A stretch of 64,000 nucleotides of DNA, taken from positions 24,174,353-24,238,352 of the forward strand of contig NC_133387.1 of the NCBI RefSeq assembly GCF_047511655.1, read 5' to 3'. The notes under the pieces are model-generated. The model was given only the letters and a program-made list of their open reading frames with translations. It ran no database searches and was not told where the DNA came from. A program made the position numbers and the translations under genes. This document shows positions 32,340 through 43,832 of the stretch, one piece after another (position 1 is the first letter of the stretch; every line of letters begins with the position of its first letter). Source of the stretch: Castor canadensis. Taxonomy: Eukaryota; Chordata; Mammalia; Rodentia; Castoridae.

Positions 32340-33228
32340 TTGCTTATAATTTAAGAAAAAAGAAAAGGGGAAATCTTCTAAAGTGATATGGAAAGCCAGA
32401 CTCCCAGCGTCTTTCCTTGTACCCTTGCCCTATTCTGCTCTGGCTTCTCTCTTAACACTGTGCTTTGTAGCCTGGCTTTCCTTTTCGCCTATGAGTACCT
32501 GCCTTGGGTTCACCCTAATGTTCTTTTTCTGCCTACCTGTCCTTTGGGGTTCCCCAGAGCTTACCACCCTAGCAGCTCTCTGCTGCCCCCTTCTGCCACC
32601 AGCAGACAACCACTGTCAATCCAACAGGTCCCAGCTCACTCTGGGCACCAGTCTTCTTCCCAAGATAACCTTTGCAGTTGTGAAAAAATCCATCACTCGT
32701 TACTTTTTTTTTTTAAATATTAACTCAGTTGGGAAGAACAAACATATTTCTTCCACACATCATTTGCTGTTTGCAACACACAGTTCAAAAGAGCTCCCAG
32801 TAAACAGCTATTTGTTTTTCCTTAGAAGAACAAACAAGGTCACCCACCGCCATGTTGTGGAGATCTGTCTTTTCACTCTTCTCTCTCTTCATCATTTTCC
32901 TATTTGTGATGACTCCAGTCCAGGACCCAAGAGTGGATTCTTCACTTAGGGAATTCCTACCATGTGGCAGTAGATTTGTAGAACTCCAAAATGAGTAAGA
33001 CAGATTTTTATTCACCTAGAGTTCAAAGTCTAGACCAGCACTGTCCAGAGGAAATGTCCTATATTTGCACTGGGCACGATATGACCATGTTTGGTTACTG
33101 AGCACTTGAAATGTGACTGATCTGATTGGGAAACTGATTTTTTCAAATTTGATCTTAATTAATTTTAACTTAAATTTTAGTATAAAAATTAGAATGTGAA
33201 ATATCTCATTAATATTTTTTATATCCAG
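32340..33228. other. Intergenic, no recognised feature
   Basis: A 188-codon plus-strand open frame (32383-32949) is the longest in this stretch. Its composition is low-complexity and pyrimidine-driven with no family match I know. Not called as a gene. Confidence 0.4.
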
Positions 33229-33229
33229 C

Positions 33230-33434
33230 TGGGCACCAAGAGCTCATACCTGTAACCCTAGCTATTTGGGAGGCTGAGATTGGGAGGATTGTAGTTCAAG
33301 GCCAGCCCAGGCAAATAGTTTAAGAGACCCCCATCTCCAAAATAACCAGACCAAAATGGACTGGAGATATGGCTCAAGCAGTAAGTACCCACTTTGCAAG
33401 TGTGAAGTACTGAGTTCAAATCCCAGTCCCACCT
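33230..33434 (+). repeat. Composite B1-dID type SINE
   Basis: GCTGGGCACCAAGAGCTCAT through GAGTTCAAATCCCAGTCCC. Confidence 0.8.
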
Positions 33435-33856
33435 ATATCCTTTACGTGTGAAATGGTAATATTTTGGGTGTGTTGAGATAATAGAATATATGATTTAAAT
33501 TAATTGCACCTGTTACTTTTCCCTTTCTAAATGTAGTTATTAGAAAATTAAAAATTACATATGTAGTTTGCAATAAATTCCTGTTGGACATTACTAGTCT
33601 AGAGGAAAAAAAATGATGTCTGAATAAACAGTCTCTAACATCATTCATAACAAGTTCCTGGAAATTTGTAGAAAAGTATAAATTGTAAAAATCAAGCAGG
33701 AGGCTTACCTGATATAGCAGGGTGAGGAGATTACTTCACAAGAACAACAACAACAAAAAAATCATAAGATTGCTAATTTCAACCTGCATTAAATAATAAC
33801 CTTTCATCCCAATTGCAAGAGTAACTTATGCTAGCTATTAAGAATTAAAATATGTT

Positions 33857-33985
33857 AGGCATACTCATTAGCTCCTTTAATCCCAGCACTTGGGAAACTG
33901 AGGCAAGAGGATCACAAATTTGAGGCCAGGCTGGGCTACATAGCAAGACTCTGCCTCAAAAAAAGAAAAAGAGAATTAAAACATT
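33857..33985 (+). repeat. B1 SINE
   Basis: TTTAATCCCAGCACTTGGG to GCCTCAAAAAAAG, diverged. Confidence 0.75.
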
Positions 33986-34419
33986 ACAGAAATAACTCAG
34001 AAAGTTAACATATTCCTGGAGATAATTAATAGTGTGGTCTTTAAAAACCATCATTATTGGAGTTCATGATTTTAATGATTTTATTAGAATATAATAGTTG
34101 TAAAGGGGGATACACTGTGATAGTTACATATGTGTTTAAAATGTATCTTAATTGGATTTACCTGCCCCCCCTTGTTCTCCAGCTTCCCCCCTGAAAAATG
34201 ACCCTGAAGGTCATTTTTTTAAGCATGGTATTTAATATATTTGGGGAAAGCTGAATTGTACTCCACGCTATGGATATCCTTACTAAACTTTAATTCCCTA
34301 TTTATGGCTTCTGATTTCCCATCATTTCAAGGCATATTACAAAGAACATTCAGGTACATATCATTAAATAAAATGTATGGAAGGCTATGGTTTTGGACTG
34401 AGCTCCTGCATGAGACCCC

Positions 34420-34760
34420 AATAGAGCAGACCAAACCAGAACGGAGTCACTCATGTAATTAGACTGAAATTAGAAAAGGGATGGTTTTCCAGAAGCAGGG
34501 CGTTCATAGCAACAATCCAAAGGGGGCTGGTCAACCAGATCCAGCATGACAGCAAAGTCCCCACTGCTTTAACCTTCTAAGGAAGCCAACTTCATAGTGA
34601 CCAGTCCACTGTTTGTTCCTGGTTTCTGCTCTCCTCAGCCTTTTTTCTGCTTATAAAACCGCTCTCTCTGCTCATCTCATCAGAGCCCCATTCTTTTTCA
34701 CAATGGGAGGCTACCAATCCATCAACCACTAAGAAAAGCCAATTTGACCTTTAAACTCAA
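34420..34760 (+). mobile_element. Possible solitary LTR
   Basis: It has GAACGGAGTCA at the left, and a TATA-like CTTATAAAACC (near 34651) followed by CTCTCTCTGCTCATCTC. It resembles a retroviral LTR promoter block. No internal genes. Confidence 0.4.
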
Positions 34761-35142
34761 TCTTGAAATTTTGATCTCTGACAAAGTTTTGGATACTTTT
34801 TGTATTTATTTATTTTTATGTTAAGTTTTTTTCTACTTCTAAAATACTATTCTCATAGTAAAACCATTTAAACATTGACAAACAACAGACAAACATTGGC
34901 TATTGTCCTCCTCCTCATCTCAATTTGTACCTCTGATGAAAGTTGGGTGTATACGCCATCAGAGTTGTTTTTCTGTACATAGATCAGCTAGTTTATTTAT
35001 TTTTCCAAAATTTTAGACTATACATTTTGTAGAACTTTTTAACTTAAAAACATTACTGGACATCTTTCCATGTCAATTTATCTACTTAAGTTACCAATGA
35101 ATGCTCATAGAAGAACTTTTCAATTATCATACAGCTATACAG

Positions 35143-35381
35143 GGTTGAGTTTCTCAAACCCAAAAATCTGAGATATGAAAAGCTCCAAAATCCAAAATTT
35201 TTTGAGCACTGCATGATGCCATAAGTGGAAAATTCCACACCATGAGACTTTTATTTCATACACAAAATCATTTAAAATGTTGTATAAAATTATCTTCAGG
35301 CCATGTGTATAAGTCATATATGAAATATAAACAAATTTCCTTTTCAGTCTTGGGTCTCATTTCCATATAATATTCCCCAAG

Positions 35382-35419
<38 letters not shown>

Positions 35420-35500
35420 AAACATTGCAAAATTTGGGAAAATCCTAAATTTGAAACATTTCCACTTGTAAGTATTTTGGATAAGGGATTCTCAATTTAT
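35143..35500 (-). mobile_element. Tigger-like short DNA transposon with internal GT repeat
   Basis: It starts 'cagggttgagtttctcaaac' and ends 'tattttggataagggattct'. These are the inverted counterparts of the element at 7509, placing it in the same family in opposite orientation. A (GT)n tract has expanded inside it. Confidence 0.6.
35383..35418. repeat. (GT)n microsatellite
   Basis: About 18 uninterrupted GT units. Confidence 0.95.
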
Positions 35501-35540
35501 ACAATAAAATACCATGCACCAGTTAAAAAGAAATGAGGTG

Positions 35541-35920
35541 AGCAGGGCACCAGTGGCTCCCACTGTAATCCTAGCTACTTGGGAGGCTAGGATCAAAGTT
35601 CAAGACCAGCCCAGGGGTAGAGGGAGAATAGTTCCAGTTCTTGAGACCCCATCTCCAAAATAACCAGAGCAAAATGGACTGGAGGTATGGATCAATTGGT
35701 AGAGTTCCTGCTTTGTAATTGTGAAACCCTGAATTCAAACACTGGTCCCACCAAAAACAACAACAACAACAAAAAAAAAACCCAACAATTACAGGGGCCC
35801 ATGCCTGTAATCCCAGCACTTGGGAGGCTGAGGCAGGAGAATTCATGAGTTTAAGGCCAGCCTGGGCTACCACAATGAGACACAGTCTCAAAAAAAATAA
35901 AAAAGAAAGGAAAAAAAAAA
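35541..35920 (+). repeat. Composite SINE followed by B1 SINE
   Basis: A full dimer (35541-35770) and then a B1 monomer (35795-35920, TAATCCCAGCACTTGGGAGG), same orientation, each with an A-rich tail. Confidence 0.8.
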
Positions 35921-36433
35921 GAAATGAGAAAGATCTTTATGAACTAATAGGGAATGAGGTCTAAAATGTGTCTACAAGCAAAAACAAAACAGCATGTGTG
36001 GAATAATGTATGAGAAAGAGAAAAAATATACAGTTATCTCTGGTTATCCAAGTCTATTAATTTTAAAATTGAGACAGTAAGAGTTAAAGTTTGGGTAGTG
36101 AATTCAGATGGTGAAAGATATTAAATTTTCCCAGCATGAGGTCCTAAATTTTAGATAGCACATAGCAAGAGCTTGGATGCAGAAAATTATATCTCAAAAT
36201 ATTTTTCTGAATCTATTTGGTTCCTAGGTTTGGAAAGCAAGAGTTCAGATTATTACATGTGTTTATGCACAAAAATGGTCTGGAAGTCATATGCACAGAG
36301 TTATTAGGCACGATCTTGGGCGGTAGAATTTTCTTTCTACTTTACAAAACTATGTTATTTGAACATCTTATAGTGTGCATGGGTGCTTCTAATCAGAAAA
36401 CAGCACAATAAAAATGTCATTTAAAAAAGCAGA

Positions 36434-36848
36434 TTCCAGCCCAGTGCCAGTGTCTCACGCCTATAATCGTAGCTACTGAGGAGGCAGAGATCAGAGGATC
36501 GCTGTTCAAAGCCAGCCTGGGCATATGGCTCAATTGGTAGAGCTGGCCTAGCAGACATGAGGTCCTGAATTCGAATCCCAATGTCACCAAAACAAACAAA
36601 CAAACAAACAAAACAGATTCAGCCAGGCACCGATGGCTCACACCTATAATCCTAGTTAGTTGGTTGGGAGACTAAGATCCAGAGTACCATGGTTTGAGGT
36701 CAGCCCGGCAAATAGTCCACAAGACTACATCACCAAAATAACCAGAGTAAAGTGGATTGGAGGTGTGGCTCAAGTGGGAGAGTGCCTGCTTTGCAAGTCC
36801 AAAGCCCAGCATTCAAACCCCCGGCCCCCAAAAAAGGAAAAAAAAAAG
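36434..36848 (+). repeat. Two composite SINEs in tandem
   Basis: 36434-36612 has lost part of its middle and ends in a (CAAA)n tail. 36622-36848 is full length. Confidence 0.8.
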
Positions 36849-36967
36849 GAATGGATTCTGGGAAGCCAGAAGCCTAAGCACAGACAATGCTGATGTAACT
36901 TGAACTTGAAAGGATATTTCTATTGAACAAATTCTGTGATGGAATTGCTGGTCATAGACCACAAACA

Positions 36968-37098
36968 TTTTTAACTGAGGGCCTACACCTTGAGCCACTC
37001 CACCAGCTGGGGGCTGGCTTCCAACCACGATCCTCCTGATCTCTGCCTCCTGAGTAGCTAGGATTATAGACGTGAGCCACTGGTGCTCAGCTTAGCAC
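36968..37098 (-). repeat. Composite SINE fragment
   Basis: 'gggcctacaccttgagccac' joined to a B1-like half ending GATTATAGACGTGAGCCACT; the linker is deleted. Confidence 0.75.
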
Positions 37099-37099
37099 A

Positions 37100-37690
37100 A
37101 ACATTTTTAATATTCCAAGAGTGCCCTCCAAAAAATTTTAACAATTTTCTTTCCCACCAGCATTGCTTTTCAAAGAGCCTACTTCCCACTGCAGATATCA
37201 GAAAAAGTTGGACCTATACCAATCTAAATAAGAAAAATGTTTTATTGTTTTCCTTTGTGAAGTTGAGCATCTTTTTAATGTGTCTTTGGTTATTTGGAAA
37301 TCAAATTCTGTGAATTTTCTCCTCATATAGTTAGGCCATTTTTCTACTAAGTTATTTGGCGTTGCCTTATTTTTAAAGCCCTTTATAAGCCAAAGTTTTC
37401 TCCAGTTTGTCTTTTTACCTTATTTACTCAGTGTTGTTTTTTTCTCTATATAGAAGTTTAAATATTTTTATGGAATCCAAGTATCAGTCTTTTCATTAGA
37501 GGCTTCTGGATTTTATTTATGTTATGCTTGGAAAAGTTTTCCCTGCTTTTTGGGTTAGATTAGGAAAGTTTTTCACTAGCTTTTCTTTGTAGTATTTTTT
37601 CTGGTTTCCTTGTATTATCTTGCAATTTTGTTCCTCCTGGAATAAATTTTCATGTAAGGAATTAGTTCACATCACCTTTCAGATATATTC
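37100..37690 (-). mobile_element. Old L1 (L1M) 3' region
   Basis: The inverted text resembles the ORF2-end to 3' UTR region of old L1 families ('tttttaatgtgtctttggtt', 'ttatgcttggaaaagttttc'). Diverged. Confidence 0.5.
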
Positions 37691-37699
37691 TTCCAGAAT

Positions 37700-39095
37700 A
37701 CATTCTTCAGCATTTTATTTATTTATTTTTATTCTTCAGCATTTTATATATGTTCTTTAATTTTGATCTTTTTCTCACAAATGAAGAGAGTCAACAGGCT
37801 TAAATCTAAATATGTGATTGATGCTAAAATGTACTCTTCAAGAAGGTCTAATGGTTTCCAGCGTGGTCCCAACTGAGCCAAATTTGTACGATCTACTCTT
37901 CTTCTCACTAACATCAGCACATTCATTTTTCATGTATAAATGTCAAGGACTAAAAATTCAAATCATTGTACAAACACCAATGCACACAGTTCAGTTGAAC
38001 CTAAGCTTCACCTACAGAAGGCCATCCTCCCTTCGGTCAAAGCCTGGAACTCGCCTTCACATAGGCCCCCACATGCCTCCAGCTGTCTACCCCCCTTTTT
38101 CCCCCTCTCAGTTCAAACCCTTCACCTCTCTCTAATTCCCAATACACAAGAAAGCATTATACGCAAAAAAGTATTTTTTCAATATGATTTAAAATCTTAA
38201 TCCTACATCCAATACTCCCTAGCCCTAAAGACACTGAACATTTGAAACTAATTAAAAGATTTGTGTACCGGAATTCCTAATTTAGCAGCCATCAGCTTAT
38301 GTCCCTGAACCTTCTGTGTTACTGGGAAGTATTGTTGTGTGTTACATTCTTTAGGCAGTGGTGTGCCAGAGCCAGAGCCAGAGCCAATGCCTAGATCTCT
38401 CCCAATTCCACGTTGATGATTTCACCTTGGTAGCTTGAGAATGGTGAGAGTGGGAGCATTTATATCTTAAAAATCAGCAAGTCTATAAAGTAAGGGCTGT
38501 CACACTCAGAGCCCATTGTTAAACACCAGAACATCACTAATTTCAAGTTTCCAGTAACAGAGACACACTTGAGCTGAGATAGGGGAAATGTATTGTAAGA
38601 ATTTGATAATGAAGTGTCCTGGTGTCTCTGAATGGGTAGTAAGTAGATGGGTCTTAAGAGTGAAATGGAACTGAGGATTTGAAAACCATCAGAACACCGC
38701 CCTTCTCTCTGGTTCATGCTTTTCTTTCAGTTTCAACCTGCTTCCTCTTTTTCCTAAGCTACTTGGAGGGAAATGGGAACCCTGAAGGCCTATTCTAGGT
38801 TCAGTTAGCCAGAGAAAAACTAATCTCTTTTCTGTTATCAAGTCCAAATTCTCAGGAAGGGACTCAGATCGGAGAGAAGTTCCACCACAGTCAATGCCTG
38901 GTCAAGGTAAGGTGGGATAGGAGTGGACAGGATCACACTGTACCAGTATTCATGAGAATATAGCAGGGGGGAAGCTCCCACCCAAGAACAGGGATGAGGT
39001 AGTCAGCATAGAAAGGCCAAAACATTTATAAAAACCTTTCTCGGCTATTAACAGCTCCTCCATCATCACCAGCACAGACCAAGCCTACGTCCCCA
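37700..39095. other. Intergenic, mostly unique
   Basis: No gene. A short GCCAGA triplication occurs near 38370. Confidence 0.35.
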
Positions 39096-39099
39096 TCAA

Positions 39100-39437
39100 A
39101 GGAGTACAGTCTACCTGTATTGACAGGTGCCACTTCTACAGATTCAAAAATCCAGCAAAAATTGGCGAAAAAGTGTTCTCTGTCCTGAACATTTTCAGAC
39201 TGTTCTTTCTTATCATTATTCCCTAAATAAAACAGTATAAAACTATTATTTACATAGCTTTTACATTGGATTAAGTACTATAAGAATCTAAAGACGATTT
39301 CGAGTTGGGAGAGTGTGCACTGGGCATATGCAAATACTACACAGTGGTATACGAAGGACTTGAGTGCCCATGAGATTTGATATTCAAAGGGTTCTGGGGA
39401 TCAATCCTCTGTGGATACAGAAGGACAACTGTACATG
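39100..39437 (+). mobile_element. Tigger-like short DNA transposon
   Basis: 'ggagtacagtctacctgtat' at one end and GTGGATACAGAAGGACAACTGTA at the other (inverted-repeat ends), with 'tcattattccctaaataaa' inside. No transposase. Confidence 0.6.
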
Positions 39438-39447
39438 CATTTTACAT

Positions 39448-39536
39448 TTAGTTTTTGGGGGATAGTACCGGGATTTGAACTCAGGGCCTCACACTTGCCC
39501 CGCAAGCGCTCTACCACTTGAGCCACTTTACAACCC
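39448..39536 (-). repeat. ID-like SINE half
   Basis: 'taccgggatttgaactcagg' and CTACCACTTGAGCCAC. Confidence 0.8.
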
Positions 39537-39539
39537 ACA

Positions 39540-40495
39540 CTACATCTTTAACAAGTTAAACACTATAGAGCACTTCCCAGGTAAAAAGAGCCACTCTAGA
39601 AATCACAGAGATCCCTGACTTCCTGTGCAGCAGCAAGTAACAAGGAAACCAATCGATAATACTTAAACAATAAGAATTATATGCCTATGAGAAATCCAAA
39701 AATAGAATGGTTCCCAAGTTGTTCATTTAGCAGTTCAGGACCTCCTGTTTCCACTCTCACATTTGTTCAATGTCCTCACGGACACAAGCCAGCTGTCACA
39801 TGTGCAGACTGGAGACAACTTCCAAAAGAAATTAGGCCACTTCTTCTCTCTGCATGACTTTATTTTAAGACTGAAGAAACTTTTTGAAACATGCCCCTAT
39901 CACTTCCTTGGCCAGAATGAAGCCACTCATTGATGGAGGGGATGGTAGGTAGCACTGTGACTCGTACAGAGCAATCAGGACCTAAGTCTAAGTCAGGAAA
40001 GAGGAGAGGGACAGCGGAAAGGATGAGGACCTGCCAGAGTGGAAGGAAGGCAAACAATCAATGAGGGCTAACAAACCCCTTCTGTGGCTGAAAGGGTGCA
40101 ATCAGAGAAAAGAGAAAAGTGCTCTGTCCCTAAATGGCTTTTCTCCAGGCCCTTTTGTCTCTGCCAGCTCTCAGACCTGCCAGTCGGTCTTACTAACTCT
40201 GGCTGTAGACCCTTCCCCTGGAACCTGGGTTTTATCCCCCCACTTCCTCTTTTTGATTTATTCTAATTAGTAGCAGAGTTGGCTCCCTGCCTGGCATTTT
40301 CACTGCTAAATCAAGATTTTGAACATATGAAACTTCATGGTGACAGAGGGTCCTAATAAACAAAGACCATTATTACACAGCAGGCCCCTAGCTTAAGGAC
40401 CTGCCTGTGCAAGGAGCCAAGCTTAGGAGACACAAGATAAGAACTAGAAAACCGTATTGCCCAGGATCACTAAGTTTTTGTTTTAAAAAAGTATT
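39540..40495. other. Intergenic, no recognised feature
   Basis: Unique-looking sequence without coding signal. Confidence 0.35.
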
Positions 40496-40496
40496 T

Positions 40497-41010
40497 TATG
40501 GAGCTGGTGGAATGGCAGAACACCCGTCTAGCAAGTGTGAGGCTCTGAGTTCAAACCCCAGTACCACCAAAAGCAAACAAACAAAAAAGTTAAAAACTAC
40601 TTCATGTATTTCTTTTCATGCACGGAGTAGAAATTTACAATACAAAATAAGTTGTTCAGTCCTTGGGATGTAACTCAGTGGTAGAGGATGTGTTTAGCAT
40701 GCAGGAGGCCCTGGGTTCAATCCCCAGCACCAGAGAGATACAGAAAGAGATTGAGAGAAAAGAAAGAAGTTGTTTTAAAAAAGGAAAAGTACAGCCTGGT
40801 ATGGGTGGCTCATGCCTGTAATCCACCATCAGGAGGATCATGGTTCAAAGCCAGCCATGGGCAAATAATTCTTGAGACCCTATCTCAAAAATGCCCAACA
40901 CAAAACTGGGCTGTTGGAATGGTTCAAGTGGGAGAGCACCTGCCTAGAAAGGATGAGACTCTTGAGTTCAAAACCCAATACCACCAAAAATAATAATAAT
41001 AATAAACAAG
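40497..41010 (+). repeat. Cluster of three SINEs
   Basis: ID-like half (40497-40585), classic ID (40657-40740, GGTTCAATCCCCAG) and a composite SINE (40795-41010) ending in a (TAA)n tract. Confidence 0.8.
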
Positions 41011-41019
41011 GAAAAGTAT

Positions 41020-42210
41020 AATTTTATTTATAATGCACCCTTCTCTTGCCAACCTCCCTAGGTCTCTCTAATAACTTCTGCTCTCCATTCAAAAAAGCTG
41101 TTTTCTATTTTCATTGGAAGCATTGTTAAATATAGGTATTAAATGCAGTTCTTCTTTACACCAAAGTGTCTATAAATTTAATATTCAGTTTATATGTGAT
41201 TGGTGCTTTTTTTAAAAAAGCATTTTTCTCCCTTTCATCTTCCTTCATCACCCCTGAATGTTTCTGCCTGATTTGTTTCCCCCTTAGCCTCCCATCCACC
41301 TCTTTGACCACATGCTTCTGACAGATAGAGACTATCCAGGTGGCCTGTTACTTGGAAACCTGTCAGCTGTTATTCAGTGCAATAAAGAACACATCATACA
41401 AGTCTCCGGCATATTGTTACAGGGAAGCCCTGTTTAGAATTCGCTAATTGGGAATTTGTGATAATTTGAGGAAGGGCTGGCTGAAGTTAACCTTTGTACT
41501 ATTTATGAAAAAAAAAAAGAGTTCACTGAAGTTCTGAACAGTGTAAACAAGATTGGAAGGGGAATAATTATCTACTTACAAGAACCAGTTGTTTTGAAAA
41601 GCTTTAGAAGTATCCTTTTACATACAAACAGGGTAATTATGATTTAAACAAAGGCTGGCCTGTTTCTTAGGCTTCTTTGAAATGTCAATTACAAATTACT
41701 CTTGTCTATTCACCAAGGCAAAACCCACCCCTGTATATCCCACCACAGCTGGTTAGCTTGCTTCCACGTACTGTATTTGAAAATAATAAGCCTGAAGTTC
41801 TTTTTAAAGTAATATAATTTAATTCAAGCTTTTCACTAACCCAGACAGTTGGTCCATCCTATAGTGTGGGTGAAGATTTACTAATTACTGGCAAAAGACA
41901 ATCAGGATGCAGGAAGGGAAAATTGCCCTCTGAGCTAACTTAGGGTATAGCTGGATAATAGGAAGAAGTCTCCAAAGAAAACTACTCAGTGGCCGTGAGT
42001 TTTGTTTTTCAGCTTAATATAGTAAGAAACACATTTTGCATTGCAACTCTGAGCACATTGTGAAACAAAAACAATTGTCCTATGTGCAATACTCTTGCTT
42101 TCTATTTTTTTTTGAGCTTCAGTCCTTATTCTTTATTGTTAATTGATACCAGTAATTGTTCATATTCTATTTATTTTTTTGATAAATGCTAATCACAACT
42201 ACTAAATTGA
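41020..42210. other. Longest repeat-poor stretch of the intergenic region
   Basis: About 1.2 kb of A/T-rich DNA in which I recognise no SINE, LINE or LTR and no coding frame. Confidence 0.4.
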
Positions 42211-42214
42211 TTTC

Positions 42215-42535
42215 ATTATAGTTATTCCCCTTATTCACAGGGGATATGTTCCAAGACTCCCAGAAGATGCGCAAAAGCACAGATAGCACAGAACCTTATA
42301 TGTATATTATGATTTTTTCATATATATTCACATATATATGAGAATTTAACTTATACATTAGGCACGGTAAGAAATAATAACAGTAAAATAGAATTATAAA
42401 ACAATGGACTGTAATAAAAGTTATGTGTGATCTCTCTAAGCATATCTTATCATATATATATTTTATATTATATATATGGTTCCATCTCTGAGGCTGACCA
42501 TTGACCATGAAATCACATATGGGGGGACTACTATA
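42215..42535 (+). mobile_element. Tigger-like short DNA transposon
   Basis: 'ttattcacaggggatatgtt' near the left end and 'ttatacattaggcacggtaa' inside, with TA-rich tracts. The pattern is that of a MER-type Tigger derivative. Confidence 0.5.
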
Positions 42536-43120
42536 ATGGACTGTTCTCTTGTGACCACCACTCCAGAATGTTGAGAGACAAGAGTTCCTTCATGAGAGGA
42601 AGAACAGCAGAGCTATAGCTTCTGTTTAGCTTTCTTTATGGCGTGCAGCTTGGTGCGGTGCTGACAGAGCCACCTTGCCTTGGGAAGGGAGCAGGACAGC
42701 CATGCACTGCCCTTTCTGCACCACATCTTATCTCCCTCTCAAACTGTTAGTCATGGATCTCACTGCTCTAGTCTCTGTGCCTCTTGCTCCTCAACATTCG
42801 CTATCAAGTTCATTTCCATTCTCCCAACCCTTCTAGCTCATTTCCCCCTTTTGTCTTAGGTTGGCCAGGCTTCCCCACTGCACATGAGGCAAGTGGGTGC
42901 TCCAAGGCCTCTGCTCCAAACAGATGAGGCCTCCCCAGCCTACTTTGACTTCCCCCATCTCTGCTCAGTTCCTGACTCCTGGCTGTATTTTCCATTGGTC
43001 TGTCTGGACTGGGTTTGGTGTTTGGTGTCCCAGTTTTCATCTAGTTGCTCTCCATTAAGAACATGGAAAACGCTCTCAGGGAAAAACTGTATCTGTAGGC
43101 AGAAGGGACCCAAATCCCAG

Positions 43121-43170
43121 CCACTCTACATTCACCAACTACATTCACCACTCTACATTCACCAACTACA
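43121..43170. repeat. 27-bp direct repeat, about 1.9 copies
   Basis: The unit starting CCACTCTACATTCACCAACT recurs exactly at 43121 and 43148. Confidence 0.9.
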
Positions 43171-43171
43171 T

Positions 43172-43252
43172 AATCTTGGGTACGTTATTTAATTTGCCCC
43201 TGCTTCAGTTTCTCATCTGCCAGGTTGGGATAATACCTATCTTGCAGGATTA
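43172..43252 (+). repeat. MIR SINE, cut by an L1
   Basis: A MIR core block ('cagtttctcatctgccaggt' with TAATACCTA) stops at the outer L1 insertion point. Confidence 0.55.
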
Positions 43253-43267
43253 TGAAAGATAATCTTT

Positions 43268-43832
43268 TTTTTTTTTTTTTGGATTTTCTTATTTAATATT
43301 TATTCAGTTTTAGATTAATATTTGAATGAGTTTGAAAAGCCTAACAGAGGTTGGAAGTGCTAAGTACTATTTTTTTTTATTCATTTATTCACATGTGCAT
43401 ACATTGTTTGGGCCATTTCTCCCCCCTGCCCCCACTCCCCCACCCCCCACCCCCGCTTCCAGGCAGAACCTGTTCTGCCCTTATCTCTAATTTTGTTGAA
43501 GAGAAGACATAAGCATAATAAGAAAAAGCATTTTTGCTAGTTAAGGATAGGTATACAGAGAGATTCCTAGCATTGCTTCTATGTACACATGTGCTACAAC
43601 CGAAGTTGATTCATCTCTAATTGATCTTTACACTGGTTCCTGATTCCTTTCTCGTGTTGACCTCTGTTGCTTTAAGGTTTCTGTATTAGTTCCTCTGAAG
43701 TGGGGACATCAAACACTTTCATGTTTTGGGTTTTCTACCTATTCCTATATCTCCTGTATGTGCTCTCCCCTTATCATGTGACCCAAGTCCAACCACATTG
43801 CTGCATTTGCCCCAGATCTAAAGTCCGCATGT
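43268..43832 (-). mobile_element. Outer L1: 3' UTR only, host of a nested L1
   Basis: It is inverted: a T run, then the L1 3' UTR read backwards up to a point just past the ORF2 stop. A target duplication TGAAAGATAATCTTT is seen at 43253-43267 and again at 45519-45533, beyond the inner L1. The 3' UTR contains the C-rich (G-rich on its own strand) block at 43420-43455. Confidence 0.88.

Noticed and set aside
32383-32949. 188-codon plus-strand open frame in the intergenic region
   Set aside because: No recognisable domain, no promoter or splice context, composition set by pyrimidine-rich DNA.
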